Below, piece after piece: positions 44,078-53,008 of a stretch of DNA of 64,000 nt. The position numbers and the translations under genes are program-made. The notes beneath the pieces were generated by a model. The model saw nothing but the letters and a program-made list of their open reading frames with translations. It searched no databases and was not told the origin of the DNA. Numbering within the stretch: the stretch's first letter is position 1; every line of letters begins with the position of its first letter. Origin of the DNA: Provencibacterium sp. (GTDB taxonomy: Bacteria > Bacillota > Clostridia > Oscillospirales > Ruminococcaceae); assembly GCA_022793895.1 (NCBI GenBank), contig JAAWDS010000053.1:62001-126000 (forward strand). The letters are read 5' to 3'.

Positions 44078-45226
44078 ATGGTCATATTCATGGGAGAGAC
44101 TCTTGCATTCCCTGGGTTGGGGTTGGAATATACCTTAAACCGCGTTGCGTTTACCATCGGACCGGTGACGATCTATTGGTACGGGATTATCATTGCGCTT
44201 GCGTTTTTGGCGGGCATTTCTTATGCGCTTTACCGGGTAAAGAGTTTTGGGCTGGATGGCGACCGGGTGATCGACGTGGTGATCGGCGGCGCTATCGGAG
44301 GGATTATCGGCGCGCGGATTTATTACGTCGCCTTCTCCTGGGACCAGTTTAAGGACGATCCCATCCGCATCTTTATGACCTGGCAGGGCGGGATTGCGAT
44401 TTATGGCGGGATCATCGGCGCTTTTTTGGCGGGACTTTTGATGTGTAAAATCCGCGGGGTGAAATTTCTTCCGATGCTCGATCTGGCCGTTGGCGGAATG
44501 ATTCTGGGGCAGGCGATTGGGCGCTGGGGAAACTTTGTAAACATTGAGGCGTTCGGCGGGAACACAACGCTGCCTTGGGGGATGACCTCTCCGGCGATCA
44601 CCAACTATCTAAGCGAACATATGAAAGGCCTGAACGCTCTTCACATGGAGATCGATCCCACGCTGCCGGTACATCCCACCTTTCTCTATGAATCGATCTG
44701 GTGCCTTCTCGGCTTTATCGCGATTGCCCTCTACACCAACCGCCGCCGGTTTGATGGGGAGCTGCTGCTCATCTATACCGCCTGGTATGGGCTGGGACGT
44801 TCGGTCATCGAAGGGCTGAGGACCGACAGCCTGCTTCTAGGCACCATCCGCATTTCCCAGCTTGTGGCGGTTCTCTGCGTTCTGGGAGCGTTGGTGGCTT
44901 GGGTGACGGTGCGCTCGAAGATTCACCGCAGCGCCGACCCGGATTACTTGCGGCTCTATGTGGAAACCGAGGAGGGGCAAAGCATCCTGGCCGGGACCTT
45001 TTACCCGAAGAAGGGGGAGAAAAAGGCGGTAGCACAGGAGGAGAGCGCAGAGACTGCTTCCACTTCGGAACATGCAGAATCCGCCGGGGAAACCGCTGTC
45101 CCGGCTGGGGAAGCTGAAGAGCTTGCCGGACCGGCAGAGGAGAAAGAATCGGGGGAGGAATCGCAGACGCAAGAAGCCGCCGGAGAACCTTCCGAAGCCT
45201 CGGAAGAAGAGGACAAGCCGCTCTAA
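44078..45226 (+). CDS. lgt: Prolipoprotein diacylglyceryl transferase with acidic C-terminal tail
   Basis: 382 residues. Transfers diacylglycerol from phosphatidylglycerol to lipobox cysteines, in the membrane. Seven helices and the signature GQAIGRWGNFVNIEAFG with HPTFLYESIWCLLGF are clear. After the last helix there is an ~85-residue soluble tail (from ~residue 300) made almost wholly of Glu, Ala, Ser, Thr and Pro, which most Lgt proteins lack. ATG 44078 directly follows AAGGAAAGGA; ATG 44090 has better spacing and is the alternative. The many lipoproteins in this window are its clients. Confidence 0.95.
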   Translation: MVIFMGETLAFPGLGLEYTLNRVAFTIGPVTIYWYGIIIALAFLAGISYALYRVKSFGLDGDRVIDVVIGGAIGGIIGARIYYVAFSWDQFKDDPIRIFMTWQGGIAIYGGIIGAFLAGLLMCKIRGVKFLPMLDLAVGGMILGQAIGRWGNFVNIEAFGGNTTLPWGMTSPAITNYLSEHMKGLNALHMEIDPTLPVHPTFLYESIWCLLGFIAIALYTNRRRFDGELLLIYTAWYGLGRSVIEGLRTDSLLLGTIRISQLVAVLCVLGALVAWVTVRSKIHRSADPDYLRLYVETEEGQSILAGTFYPKKGEKKAVAQEESAETASTSEHAESAGETAVPAGEAEELAGPAEEKESGEESQTQEAAGEPSEASEEEDKPL

Positions 45227-45318
45227 AAACGGCGGCCGGCTTGCCGTTGGCGGCAAGCCGCTGGATACATAGCAGAAAACGGGAAACGGGCAAGATTTTT
45301 TAGGAGGGGGTTTCGGTT

Positions 45319-46179
45319 ATGGCAGCAACCATTATTGACGGCAAGGCCGTATCAGCCGAGGTGCGGGCGGAACTAAAAAAGGAAGTGGAGGCGCTTGGAG
45401 GCAGGGGCGTAACGCCCGGTCTGGCGGTGGTTTTGGTCGGGGATGACGACGCTTCCCGCCGGTATGTACGCAACAAAAAGAAGGGCTGTGAAGAGGTAGG
45501 CATCTATTCGCAGGAGCATACGCTTCCCGCTGGAACGAGCGAGGAGGAGCTGCTCGCCTTGATCGGGAAGCTCAACGCGGACCCGAAAATTGACGGCATT
45601 TTGGTCCAGCTTCCGCTCCCCAAGCATCTGGATGAAAAGCGGGTGATCGAGGCGATTGATCCCGGCAAGGATGTGGATGCTTTCAGCGAGGCCAACGTAG
45701 GCCGGATTATGATTGGCAATTATACCTTCCTTCCCTGCACCCCGGCGGGGATCATGGAGCTGCTCCGGCATGCCGGAGTGGAGCTGGAGGGGAAGGAGTG
45801 CGTCGTTATTGGACGCAGCAACATTGTCGGCAAGCCAATGGCGATGCTGTTGATGCACGCCAACGGGACGGTTACTATCTGCCATTCCCGCACCCATAAC
45901 CTGGCCGGCGTCGCCCGGCGGGCGGATGTTTTGGTCGCCGCCATCGGCAAGCCGAAGTTCGTCACGGCGGATATGGTGAAGCCGGGCGCGGTGGTCATCG
46001 ATGTAGGGATGGACCGGGATGAAAACGGCAAGCTGTGCGGCGATGTGGATTTTGAAGCCGTTAAGGAGGTTGCCAGCGCGATTACGCCGGTGCCCGGCGG
46101 CGTGGGCCCGATGACCATTACGACCCTTCTGAAAAACACCGTGACGGCGGCGAAGCTCCACCACGAAAACGCCCGTTGA
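45319..46179 (+). CDS. folD: Bifunctional methylenetetrahydrofolate dehydrogenase/cyclohydrolase
   Basis: 286 residues. Catalyses two steps of folate one-carbon metabolism with NADP. Motifs: [14 protein letters not shown] with the active-site Lys, [28 protein letters not shown], and the nucleotide-binding [14 protein letters not shown] followed by [10 protein letters not shown]-terminal [12 protein letters not shown]. Good AGGAGGGGG ribosome site. 46180-46378 downstream shows no gene or clear terminator. Confidence 0.97.
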   Translation: MAATIIDGKAVSAEVRAELKKEVEALGGRGVTPGLAVVLVGDDDASRRYVRNKKKGCEEVGIYSQEHTLPAGTSEEELLALIGKLNADPKIDGILVQLPLPKHLDEKRVIEAIDPGKDVDAFSEANVGRIMIGNYTFLPCTPAGIMELLRHAGVELEGKECVVIGRSNIVGKPMAMLLMHANGTVTICHSRTHNLAGVARRADVLVAAIGKPKFVTADMVKPGAVVIDVGMDRDENGKLCGDVDFEAVKEVASAITPVPGGVGPMTITTLLKNTVTAAKLHHENAR

Positions 46180-46378
46180 ACAGGGGGGTCCCCGATAGAG
46201 GCAAGGAGAAGGATAAAAGCCCTTGGCACGAGTCTAAGGCAGACGGAGGGCCCGGCCGGTGGGAAAGGCGCTGAAACCACGAATCCTGTCCCTTGGGTGG
46301 GGGTATGTGGCGTTCCAAAGGTTTTATTGGACCGTGCGCGTTATCGGGGATCGTTTTGGCGCAAAAGCGCGGAAAAAC

Positions 46379-46407
46379 TTGACTTTATGAAACCAGTATG
46401 CTAGAAT
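46379..46407 (+). promoter_or_regulatory. Promoter of rplU-prp-rpmA
   Basis: TTGACT (46379-46384), 17-base spacer, TAGAAT (46402-46407). Transcription from ~46414 gives an ~88-base leader before rplU. Confidence 0.85.
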
Positions 46408-46413
46408 ATTTTT

Positions 46414-46501
46414 TGCCGCATGTATAGGGCTCAAGTGCGTCCGGATGCGTTTCGGGACGCCGCCTGGAACAGCGAGTCTTTACGGAAAGAGGATTCTTAG
46501 G
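46414..46501 (+). ncRNA. Probable L21 leader RNA
   Basis: The leader contains a hairpin CGTCCGGATGCGTTTCGGGACG (arms CGTCC/GGACG) followed by GGAACAGCGAGTCTTTAC, a conserved string of Firmicute rplU leaders, then AGAGGA just before the ATG. These leaders are thought to bind L21 or another product of the operon for feedback control. Called by recognition, not by a covariance model. Confidence 0.6.
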
Positions 46502-46813
46502 ATGTATGCAATCGTAGAAGTGGGCGGAAAGCAATACCGCGTCAGCGAAGGCGATATCATCTTTGTCGAGAAGATGAACGCCGAGGAAAACGCCAGCGTC
46601 ATGTTGGAGAACATTGTGGCGGTTGGGGAAGAGGGCAGCCTGAATGTCGGCGCTCCCTATGTCTCCGGTGCAAAAATTGAAGCGAAGGTACTCAAAAACG
46701 GCAAGGCGAAGAAGGTAACGGTTTTCACCTACCGCTCTAAAAAGGATTCCAAGCGCAAGATGGGCCACCGTCAGCCCTACACCAAGCTGCAAATCGAAAA
46801 GATCACCGCATAA
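46502..46813 (+). CDS. rplU: 50S ribosomal protein L21
   Basis: 103 residues, the standard size: [18 protein letters not shown] at the start, [20 protein letters not shown] at the end (binding 23S rRNA). The ATG at 46502 with AGAGGATTCTTAGG upstream is chosen over the longer open frame, which is leader. First gene of the rplU-prp-rpmA operon. Confidence 0.98.
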   Translation: MYAIVEVGGKQYRVSEGDIIFVEKMNAEENASVMLENIVAVGEEGSLNVGAPYVSGAKIEAKVLKNGKAKKVTVFTYRSKKDSKRKMGHRQPYTKLQIEKITA

Positions 46814-46818
46814 GATAG

Positions 46819-47130
46819 ATGATTAGCGTCCGTTTTGTAAAAAGCGGGTTCCGCTACCGCGGCTTTGAGGTTTCAGGCCATGCCGGATATGCGGAAAAGG
46901 GGAGCGACATTGTTTGCGCGGCGGTAACGACTTCCGTTCAGTTGGTTATCAACACGATAACTGATGTAATGAAAATTCCGGCGGAGACAGCGGTGGAGGA
47001 AAACCGCATTGCCTTTTCGCTGGAGACGGAAGAGACCGTCCCGCAGCCGTTGATGGAAGGGTTGTTCCGTCACCTGTCGCTGCTTGCAGAAGATTATCCG
47101 CAGAATGTGCGGATAAGCGTATCCCAATGA
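46819..47130 (+). CDS. prp: Ribosomal-processing cysteine protease Prp
   Basis: 103 residues. Catalytic pair His21 and Cys33 in the conserved stretch SGHAGYAEKGSDIVCAAV. Prp removes the N-terminal extension of L27 in Firmicutes. It sits, as usual, between rplU and rpmA (5 and 21 bases away), and L27 here has that extension. Confidence 0.96.
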   Translation: MISVRFVKSGFRYRGFEVSGHAGYAEKGSDIVCAAVTTSVQLVINTITDVMKIPAETAVEENRIAFSLETEETVPQPLMEGLFRHLSLLAEDYPQNVRISVSQ

Positions 47131-47151
47131 AAATGATAGGAGGCAGTTTTC

Positions 47152-47439
47152 ATGATTCGTTTGGATCTTCAATTTTTTGCACATAAGAAGGGCGTCGGTT
47201 CCACCAAGAACGGCCGTGATTCCGAGTCCAAGCGCCTGGGTGTGAAGCGGGCGGATGGGCAGTTCGTTTTGGCGGGCAACATTCTGGTCCGTCAGCGCGG
47301 CACCCATATCCATCCCGGTGAGAACGTCGGCATTGGCAGCGATGACACGCTGTTTGCCAAGATGGATGGCCGCGTGAAATTTGAGCGCATGGGCCGCGAC
47401 CGCAAAAAGGTCAGCATTTACGCTGTGGAAGCGAAGTAA
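47152..47439 (+). CDS. rpmA: 50S ribosomal protein L27 with Prp-cleaved N-terminal extension
   Basis: 95 residues. The start [20 protein letters not shown] shows the Firmicute pre-sequence; Prp should cut after LDLQFF so that mature L27 begins AHKKG, placing its N-terminus near the peptidyl-transferase centre. The core [17 protein letters not shown] and [11 protein letters not shown] are canonical. Good AGGAGG site. Followed by a strong terminator. Confidence 0.98.
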   Translation: MIRLDLQFFAHKKGVGSTKNGRDSESKRLGVKRADGQFVLAGNILVRQRGTHIHPGENVGIGSDDTLFAKMDGRVKFERMGRDRKKVSIYAVEAK

Positions 47440-47457
47440 CTAAACCTTATAAGAAGG

Positions 47458-47492
47458 CGCGCAGGAGAGAATTTTTCTCCTGCGCGTTTTTT
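47458..47492 (+). terminator. Terminator of rplU-prp-rpmA
   Basis: Stem CGCGCAGGAGA (47458-47468) with TCTCCTGCGCG (47476-47486), 7-base loop, then six T. Confidence 0.93.
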
Positions 47493-47522
47493 GTCTGGAA
47501 ATTATGGCCATAGAATAGAAAG

Positions 47523-47577
47523 GATCCCCGCAAAGGCGCCGAGAGCCGAACGTTCTCTTTGCGCCTTCGCGGGGATC
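47523..47577 (-). terminator. Terminator of the chemoreceptor operon
   Basis: Outer stem GATCCCCGC (47523-47531) with GCGGGGATC (47569-47577) and an inner AAGGCGC/GCGCCTT stem; on the minus strand it follows the stop at 47602 and is succeeded by CTTTCTATTC. Confidence 0.6.
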
Positions 47578-47601
47578 TATTCATAAAGCGGGTTCTTTGC
47601 G

Positions 47602-49188
47602 TTAGAGGTTCGCGAAAACCTCCATCTGTTTTTGCAGCTCCTCCACGATCTCCTGATTGGTATCCATGCGCGCGGTGATGCCGGTCATGTCGTCCACTAG
47701 GGCGCGGGTATTGCCGGCGGCGCCGGTGACGCCGGTGACAGCGCCGTCGATAGCGCCGGCAATGTTGGCGATCGAGCATGCAATCTCATCCATAGAGGTT
47801 TTGAGATGCTCTGTCCGTTGATTGAACGCCTCCATGGAGCGCCCGATGTAGGCGGAGTCCTCCCGGTACTGCCGCCCAGCCTGAACGGATCGTTTTAGCT
47901 GGGATAGAATGGCTTCTCCGAGATAATCGGCTAATTCTTTCGCGCTGCTGGAGAGGTAGTTCACCGCTCCCGTCACTACGGTGCTGACTTCCCGGATGTG
48001 CGTGGCCGTTTCGGCACAGGAATCGGCTAGCTGCCGGATCTCCTGCGCCACGATGGCGAATCCCCTTCCGGCCTCCCCGGCATGGGAGGCTTCCACCGAG
48101 GCATTGATGGCGATGAGATCGGTGGAGGAGGAGATGGAAAGAATGTCCTTGGTCAGAACGCCGATCTGATTGACATTCTGGCTTTTTTCAATCGCCTCGT
48201 TGAGAACGGACAAGATTTCCTCCGTCTTGGCGTGGACCGCTTCCATCTCTTCCTGAGCGGATCGTTCCATTTCCTCCGCCCGTCCCCGCATCTCTACCGA
48301 ATAGGCGGTGATGGCGGAACACTCCTCCGCCATGGTCTGAGCGTCTCCCTGCGTGCCGGAGGTGCTGGCGCTGATGACGGCGGTGCTGCTGGCGATCTCC
48401 TCCAGTGCGGCGGAGAGATGCTCCGTCAGACCGGAGAGATCCTGGACGCTGCCGCGGGAGGTCCGGATTCGCCGGCGCACCTCTCCCACCACGCCGCGGA
48501 TGCGTTCGGAGCTGTCCTGAAGCATGCCCATTGCGTCCTCAATAGGGGCGATAACATATTTTCGAATGATCCGGAAGGCGGCCGCTACGAGGAGAACGCC
48601 GGCAGCCAGGGTGACGGCGCTCGTGGCCAGCGAGGTGATGTAGACGATGAAGAGACGGCCCCGCGCCTCTTCCGCCTGGCGGCTGACCGAGGAATAGAGG
48701 GTGTCGATGTCTTTTTCCACCGCGCCGCTCCAGGCGGCCACATCCCCGTTGGCCGTGGCATAGGCTTCTTGCGTCTTGCTGTCGGCGCTGGCGCAGACCA
48801 GATAAACCAGGGAATGCTTAAAGGCGTCGTAGTCCCTTAAAAGGGAGCGGTAGGTTTCCCGCGCTTCATCGAGAACAAACGGCTCATAGGCGGCCAATTT
48901 TTCATCCAAACCGGCCTCCTCCGTTTTGATCTCCTGAACCAGCCGGATCATCGTCGCATGATCCGCGGCTACGATGTGGGATAAGGACAACCGGTGTATG
49001 TCCATCATAGAGCGCCGGATCTCCTCCAACCGTGCTTCGCTGAGCATATATTCATCCACAATCGTCCCTGCGTTGGCGTGGACGTTGTTGATGCTGAATA
49101 CTGCCAAGAGATTGGAAAGCAGCGTCACCAATCCCAGCAGAACGATGGGCAGAATTAAACGCTGTTGCAGGGTCAGCTTTCCTTTCAT
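47602..49188 (-). CDS. Methyl-accepting chemotaxis protein
   Basis: 528 residues. N-terminal helix (RLILPIVLLGLVTLLSNLLA), a ~150-residue four-helix-bundle-like sensor domain, a second helix (~180-210, VTLAAGVLLVAAAFRII), a HAMP-like stretch, and the signalling coiled coil with the hallmark tip LIAINASVEASHAGEAGRGF. It passes signals to CheW/CheA for motility. It starts 34 bases after a solute-binding lipoprotein on the same strand, so the lipoprotein may present a ligand to its sensor domain. Confidence 0.93.
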   Translation of the reverse strand: MKGKLTLQQRLILPIVLLGLVTLLSNLLAVFSINNVHANAGTIVDEYMLSEARLEEIRRSMMDIHRLSLSHIVAADHATMIRLVQEIKTEEAGLDEKLAAYEPFVLDEARETYRSLLRDYDAFKHSLVYLVCASADSKTQEAYATANGDVAAWSGAVEKDIDTLYSSVSRQAEEARGRLFIVYITSLATSAVTLAAGVLLVAAAFRIIRKYVIAPIEDAMGMLQDSSERIRGVVGEVRRRIRTSRGSVQDLSGLTEHLSAALEEIASSTAVISASTSGTQGDAQTMAEECSAITAYSVEMRGRAEEMERSAQEEMEAVHAKTEEILSVLNEAIEKSQNVNQIGVLTKDILSISSSTDLIAINASVEASHAGEAGRGFAIVAQEIRQLADSCAETATHIREVSTVVTGAVNYLSSSAKELADYLGEAILSQLKRSVQAGRQYREDSAYIGRSMEAFNQRTEHLKTSMDEIACSIANIAGAIDGAVTGVTGAAGNTRALVDDMTGITARMDTNQEIVEELQKQMEVFANL

Positions 49189-49222
49189 TGCGATCTCCTC
49201 CCAATGCTTGCCTTAACGTTTG

Positions 49223-50458
49223 TTACCGTGCGGTAACGCCTTCGACCAGCCGGTCTAGCTGGGCCTGGAGAGACGCCCCGGAGGGGTTCCCTTCCGCCAT
49301 GACGCCGGCAAATTCGGCCACAGGGTCCCAGAACTTTCCGCCCACCCGCTGGAGCTGAGAGAACTCCGATTGAGCCAGCAACGCCGCAATGGCTGGGGAA
49401 CCCTGCACTTCCGGAGAATTGGCCGCGTTGGTGTTGGAGGGCCCTTGGCCCCGCAGCTCAAAACGCAGGCGCTGGTTGGATTCGTTGGTGATCCACTCGG
49501 CCAGTCGCGCCGCCCAGTCCGGATATTGGGAATAGGCGTTCACGCCAATGAGCTTGCAGCCGGAGAAGGAGGCCATTTGCACCTGCTGGCCCTTGCAGGT
49601 ATAGGCGGGCAGCTTGGCCGCTCCAACCTTGTTTCCCCAAGCCTCGGTCATCGCTACTGCGTTCCACACGCCGCTGACCCCGGCGATAATGGATCCATCC
49701 TGCACGCCGGCCAGAAATTCCGTATCGGTCCGGCTGGCAAAGCCGGGGCTGGAAGCAACGGACAGCATCGCTTGGGCTACGTCTACACCGCGGATCGGCC
49801 CTTCGGTGCTGTTCCAGGTGCAATAGTTGGTCAGGCCGTCTGCATTCAGGCCGATTTCCAAGCCGGTGTTGCCGAAGAAGGAATAGACATACCAGGCGGA
49901 GGACCAATCCATCGTCACCAGCCGCCCAGCCTGTTCCGCCACCTCCAGCATCCGATCCAGGCTTTGAACGTCTTTTTCGGAAAAATAGTCCTTGTTATAA
50001 TAAAGGAAATAGCCGTTGTCCGCCGTCAGAGGATAAGCATAGAGAACCCCTTCCACGCTGGCCGCTTCCACGGCGGCGGAGAGATTAGCCCGCTGGATAT
50101 CCGCCGCGTTTTCGACCGGGTCCAGGCCGCCGGCGGCGGCCAGAGCCGCTACCTGGTCGTCCGCGAAGGCGAACACATCCGCGCCCTCCTCCAGATTGCC
50201 GAGCAAGGCGTCCTTGCAGTTCGATTCGCTCTGGGCTTGATAGGTGATCCGAAAGTCGGCTTCACCGGAATAGCGTTTCTGGAAAGAGGCGATGATTTCC
50301 TCCAGAAGCGCCTCATCCTCTTCGGCGCCCCACACCGTCAGCGTGATGGTTTCAGGAGCTGCGCTGCTGCTTACGGGAAGCGGTTCCTGTTTGCTGCAAG
50401 AAGCTGCTAGGAGCAGCATCCCCACCGATAAAAGCAGGGAACAAAGTTTCTTTTTCAT
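49223..50458 (-). CDS. Extracellular solute-binding lipoprotein (sugar type), paired with chemoreceptor
   Basis: 411 residues from ATG 50458 (KKKLCSLLLSVGM), with GGAAAGG upstream; a longer in-frame start adds MERLDA. Lipobox LLLAASC. Family 1 solute-binding pattern: ITLTVWGAEEDEALLEEIIA, YAYPLTADNGYFLYYNKDYF (each within 20), and a C-terminal AEWITNESNQRLRFE. No permease gene is adjacent; instead the next gene is a chemoreceptor. It either works with distant permeases or acts mainly as a chemotaxis ligand-binding protein, as in indirect-sensing systems. Confidence 0.9.
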   Translation of the reverse strand: MKKKLCSLLLSVGMLLLAASCSKQEPLPVSSSAAPETITLTVWGAEEDEALLEEIIASFQKRYSGEADFRITYQAQSESNCKDALLGNLEEGADVFAFADDQVAALAAAGGLDPVENAADIQRANLSAAVEAASVEGVLYAYPLTADNGYFLYYNKDYFSEKDVQSLDRMLEVAEQAGRLVTMDWSSAWYVYSFFGNTGLEIGLNADGLTNYCTWNSTEGPIRGVDVAQAMLSVASSPGFASRTDTEFLAGVQDGSIIAGVSGVWNAVAMTEAWGNKVGAAKLPAYTCKGQQVQMASFSGCKLIGVNAYSQYPDWAARLAEWITNESNQRLRFELRGQGPSNTNAANSPEVQGSPAIAALLAQSEFSQLQRVGGKFWDPVAEFAGVMAEGNPSGASLQAQLDRLVEGVTAR

Positions 50459-50541
50459 AGCATCCAGCCTTTCCAAATGATTCCTGTGCTATTATAGCAC
50501 CCTTTATTTTAGTTGGCAACCGGCTGGAGAAGAGAGAGAAG

Positions 50542-50744
50542 GGGCGCGCCCGCAAAATGAAATTTTGCGGGCGCGCCCTTTGGAAAAACGGTTTTCAGGG
50601 CGAAGAAACCGCCCTGAATTTCGCGCCATAAGGCGCGAAACCACCGCTTTTCTGGTTTCTGCAAACCAGAGGAGCGGCCTACACGATTTCTTTTACAGGC
50701 TGGGGATACTTTTTTGTCAGTCTCTTCTATTTGTGGGCGCGCCC
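50542..50744 (+). repeat. Dispersed intergenic repeat, copy B
   Basis: Begins with a 17-bp perfect hairpin, loop GAA (arms 50542-50558 and 50562-50578; GGGCGCGCCCGCAAAAT), then GGAAAAACGGTTTTCAGGGC, GAAGA, CGCCCTGAATTTCGCG, GGCGCGAAACCACCG, CTGGTTTCTGCAAACCAGAG, GAGCGGC, and closes at GGGCGCGCCC (50735-50744). Same order as copies A and C. 50745-50817 is a further related tail (TTCTGCAAACCGGAAATGGG). No gene was seen in 50459-50817. Confidence 0.88.
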
Positions 50745-50817
50745 TTCTGCAAACCGGAAATGGGATTCTGCAACGCGGCCGTTTCAGCCGTTATGCGTTA
50801 TGCAGCGGCGGCGTTTC

Positions 50818-52830
50818 TCAGCGCTCCGGCGCCGGCAGCTCTTCCGCCAAGCGGATGTCCCGTTCAGCCTCTCCGGTGTAAAGGGACCAGCCGAAGGTCT
50901 GGCGGACTCTGGGCATCCCATAGGGGAGATAGTGCCGGGCCCCAATTTCGGCCAGCTCCTTCCAGTGAGCGAGCCCCTCCTTCAACAGGCGGATCGCCTC
51001 CTGCCGGTAGTCCTCCTGGACCGTCTGCCGGTAGAAAAGAAGCTGGATGGCGGCGCGGAATTTGCACAGGTAGTACCGTGCCAACGCCCGCCAAGCGATA
51101 AGATCGAAAAGGATGCACTCCAGCTCCCCGGCGTGGGCCTCCGGATCGGCTTCGACCGCCTGGATGCTGCGGTTCAGCGTTTCCACCTGTTTTTCCATCA
51201 GCGCGAGGATCTCTTCGGGCGTCTCTCCTTCCAGCGTTTTCCCCGACAGCTTGGCGGAAACGTAGTCCTTCATCCCTACGACGCCGACCCCCGGCATCGG
51301 GACGCCCTCCATGAAGTCCAACACCGTCTTGAACCCCTTGCAGGCAAGCAGCGATTCGGGATGCCATTCAAAATCGTAGTTGATCCAAAACAGGCGGTTG
51401 ACGCCGCAGAGCATCCGCATCCCGGCGCAGAGCCCCTCATAGATGGGGAGCCCGCTCTCCCGGCCATAGCGGCGGATGAACGCGTCCGTCCAGACGGTCT
51501 CCGGCAGATCCGGATCATAGCTCAGCCGCCCCAGCATGGCGAACTGCATCCAGTGCTTTTGATAGGCGTGTTCCCACTGTAGATGGCTGCCAGGCGCATG
51601 CTGAAATTCTCCGGCCCAGATGTAGCAGTCCGCGCCCCAGTAAAAGCCCTTGACCCAGGGCCGCTTCATCCCGCGGATGTATTCCGAGAGGAAATCCGGG
51701 TCGCAGCCGCGCAGGTTGTGGAAATCATCGTTGCGTACCGTGTAGATCACCTGGATATCGGAGAGATCCTGCCCGTCCCAGGCATGGAACAGCGTTTCAA
51801 ACTGTGGATGGGGATGGGAATACATGTGCGCGTTGGAATATTTCCAGCTGATGTAGGTGTCGGCCCCCTTGCATTGGCTGAGGAACATCTCCTGGGCGAT
51901 GGGCCCGTTGCTCATGTTGGTGCGGTGGATAAAGGGGATGGGATAATGGATTTCCTTGAGCGCCTCCAGATAGGTATCCACCACCCATTGCTCCCGCTCG
52001 GCCGCGTCTCCGACCATCTCCTCGCGGTTGGAGGTGCCCAGCCCGGTCAGGTCGGGGAAGGTGTAGATAAGCGTCTTGACCGCCTCGCAGAAGTAGTCTT
52101 TGAGGATGGGCACATATTGCCGCAGGCCGATGCTGCGCTGATCCCAACCCCACTCTCCCAGCTCTTCCGGGAGGCCGAGCCCCTTGGCGATTCCGGAGGA
52201 GATGCGCAGGTTCCAGGTGATGATGTAGGTCTCCAGTCCGCGGGCCTTGGCGTGCGCCAGAATGCGGGTGAACAGCTCCCGGCGCTCTCGGCGATCGGCG
52301 GCGGACAGTGAGGAGGCATCGGGATATTTGGAGAGATCTAAGAGCATTTCAAACGGGTTTTCCGACCAAAGGCTCAGGCAATTGTAGCGGTTGCGGGCCA
52401 GGAAATCGATGTAATCCCGCCAGAAATCGAACTCCAACACCGTCTGCTTATTTTTTTCGAACGGCTCCCCGTCCGCATAGGTCTGGAAGGGTAGGTTGAA
52501 CTTGACGCCGCGCTTCTCTAAGAAGGGCGACCAGCTTCCTTCCGGAATCCTATCCCAGCCGTGGTAGCGGATAGACTCGGCCAACTCGAACAGCCCGTAC
52601 ATAGCGCCGGCAGCTCCGCGGCCTTCCAGACAGATCCGGTTCTCCTCCTTGCGAATGGAGAACGCCTCCGGAGAGACTCCCTTCTGGGGCCGGACGGCGA
52701 CATGGATACAGAGCGCTTGAGGATGGGCCGGACAATGGTTCGCCCAATCCAGGTAGACGGGGATCCCTTTTTCACGCAGCGCCTGCTCCAAGATTTGCAC
52801 CCCGTATTCAACGGTTGGGGGGTGTCGCAA
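50818..52830 (-). CDS. Putative glycoside hydrolase, GH67/GH20-like
   Basis: 670 residues from a TTG at 52830 without a ribosome site. N-terminal part (~1-110) looks like the alpha/beta domain found before the barrel in GH67/GH20/GH84-type enzymes (GRGAAGAMYGLFELAESIRY); then a TIM barrel with RYNCLSLWSENPFEMLLDL, YIITWNLRIS and DLTGLGTSNREEM; the C-terminus is helical. Alpha-glucuronidase-like is my best guess, without identified catalytic residues. The true start is probably further upstream: a frame from ATG 52874 (IIYYRFYDPSPVKICDTP) joins this one if the C6 tract at 52817-52822 gained one base. See the finding on that frameshift. Confidence 0.65.
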   Translation of the reverse strand: MRHPPTVEYGVQILEQALREKGIPVYLDWANHCPAHPQALCIHVAVRPQKGVSPEAFSIRKEENRICLEGRGAAGAMYGLFELAESIRYHGWDRIPEGSWSPFLEKRGVKFNLPFQTYADGEPFEKNKQTVLEFDFWRDYIDFLARNRYNCLSLWSENPFEMLLDLSKYPDASSLSAADRRERRELFTRILAHAKARGLETYIITWNLRISSGIAKGLGLPEELGEWGWDQRSIGLRQYVPILKDYFCEAVKTLIYTFPDLTGLGTSNREEMVGDAAEREQWVVDTYLEALKEIHYPIPFIHRTNMSNGPIAQEMFLSQCKGADTYISWKYSNAHMYSHPHPQFETLFHAWDGQDLSDIQVIYTVRNDDFHNLRGCDPDFLSEYIRGMKRPWVKGFYWGADCYIWAGEFQHAPGSHLQWEHAYQKHWMQFAMLGRLSYDPDLPETVWTDAFIRRYGRESGLPIYEGLCAGMRMLCGVNRLFWINYDFEWHPESLLACKGFKTVLDFMEGVPMPGVGVVGMKDYVSAKLSGKTLEGETPEEILALMEKQVETLNRSIQAVEADPEAHAGELECILFDLIAWRALARYYLCKFRAAIQLLFYRQTVQEDYRQEAIRLLKEGLAHWKELAEIGARHYLPYGMPRVRQTFGWSLYTGEAERDIRLAEELPAPER

Positions 52831-53008
52831 ATCTTGACGGGGGAAGGGTCATAGAAACGGTAATAGATGATCATAACAAACATCTTTCTGGCGGTGGAAC
52901 GGCCCGCCGGCGGTTTTTTCCTTATTATAACATGGAACGGCCATAAAAAAGAATCTCGATGTATGGAAAAACAGCGAATACGGCCGCCTTCTGTCAGAGG
53001 TGTGGGCT

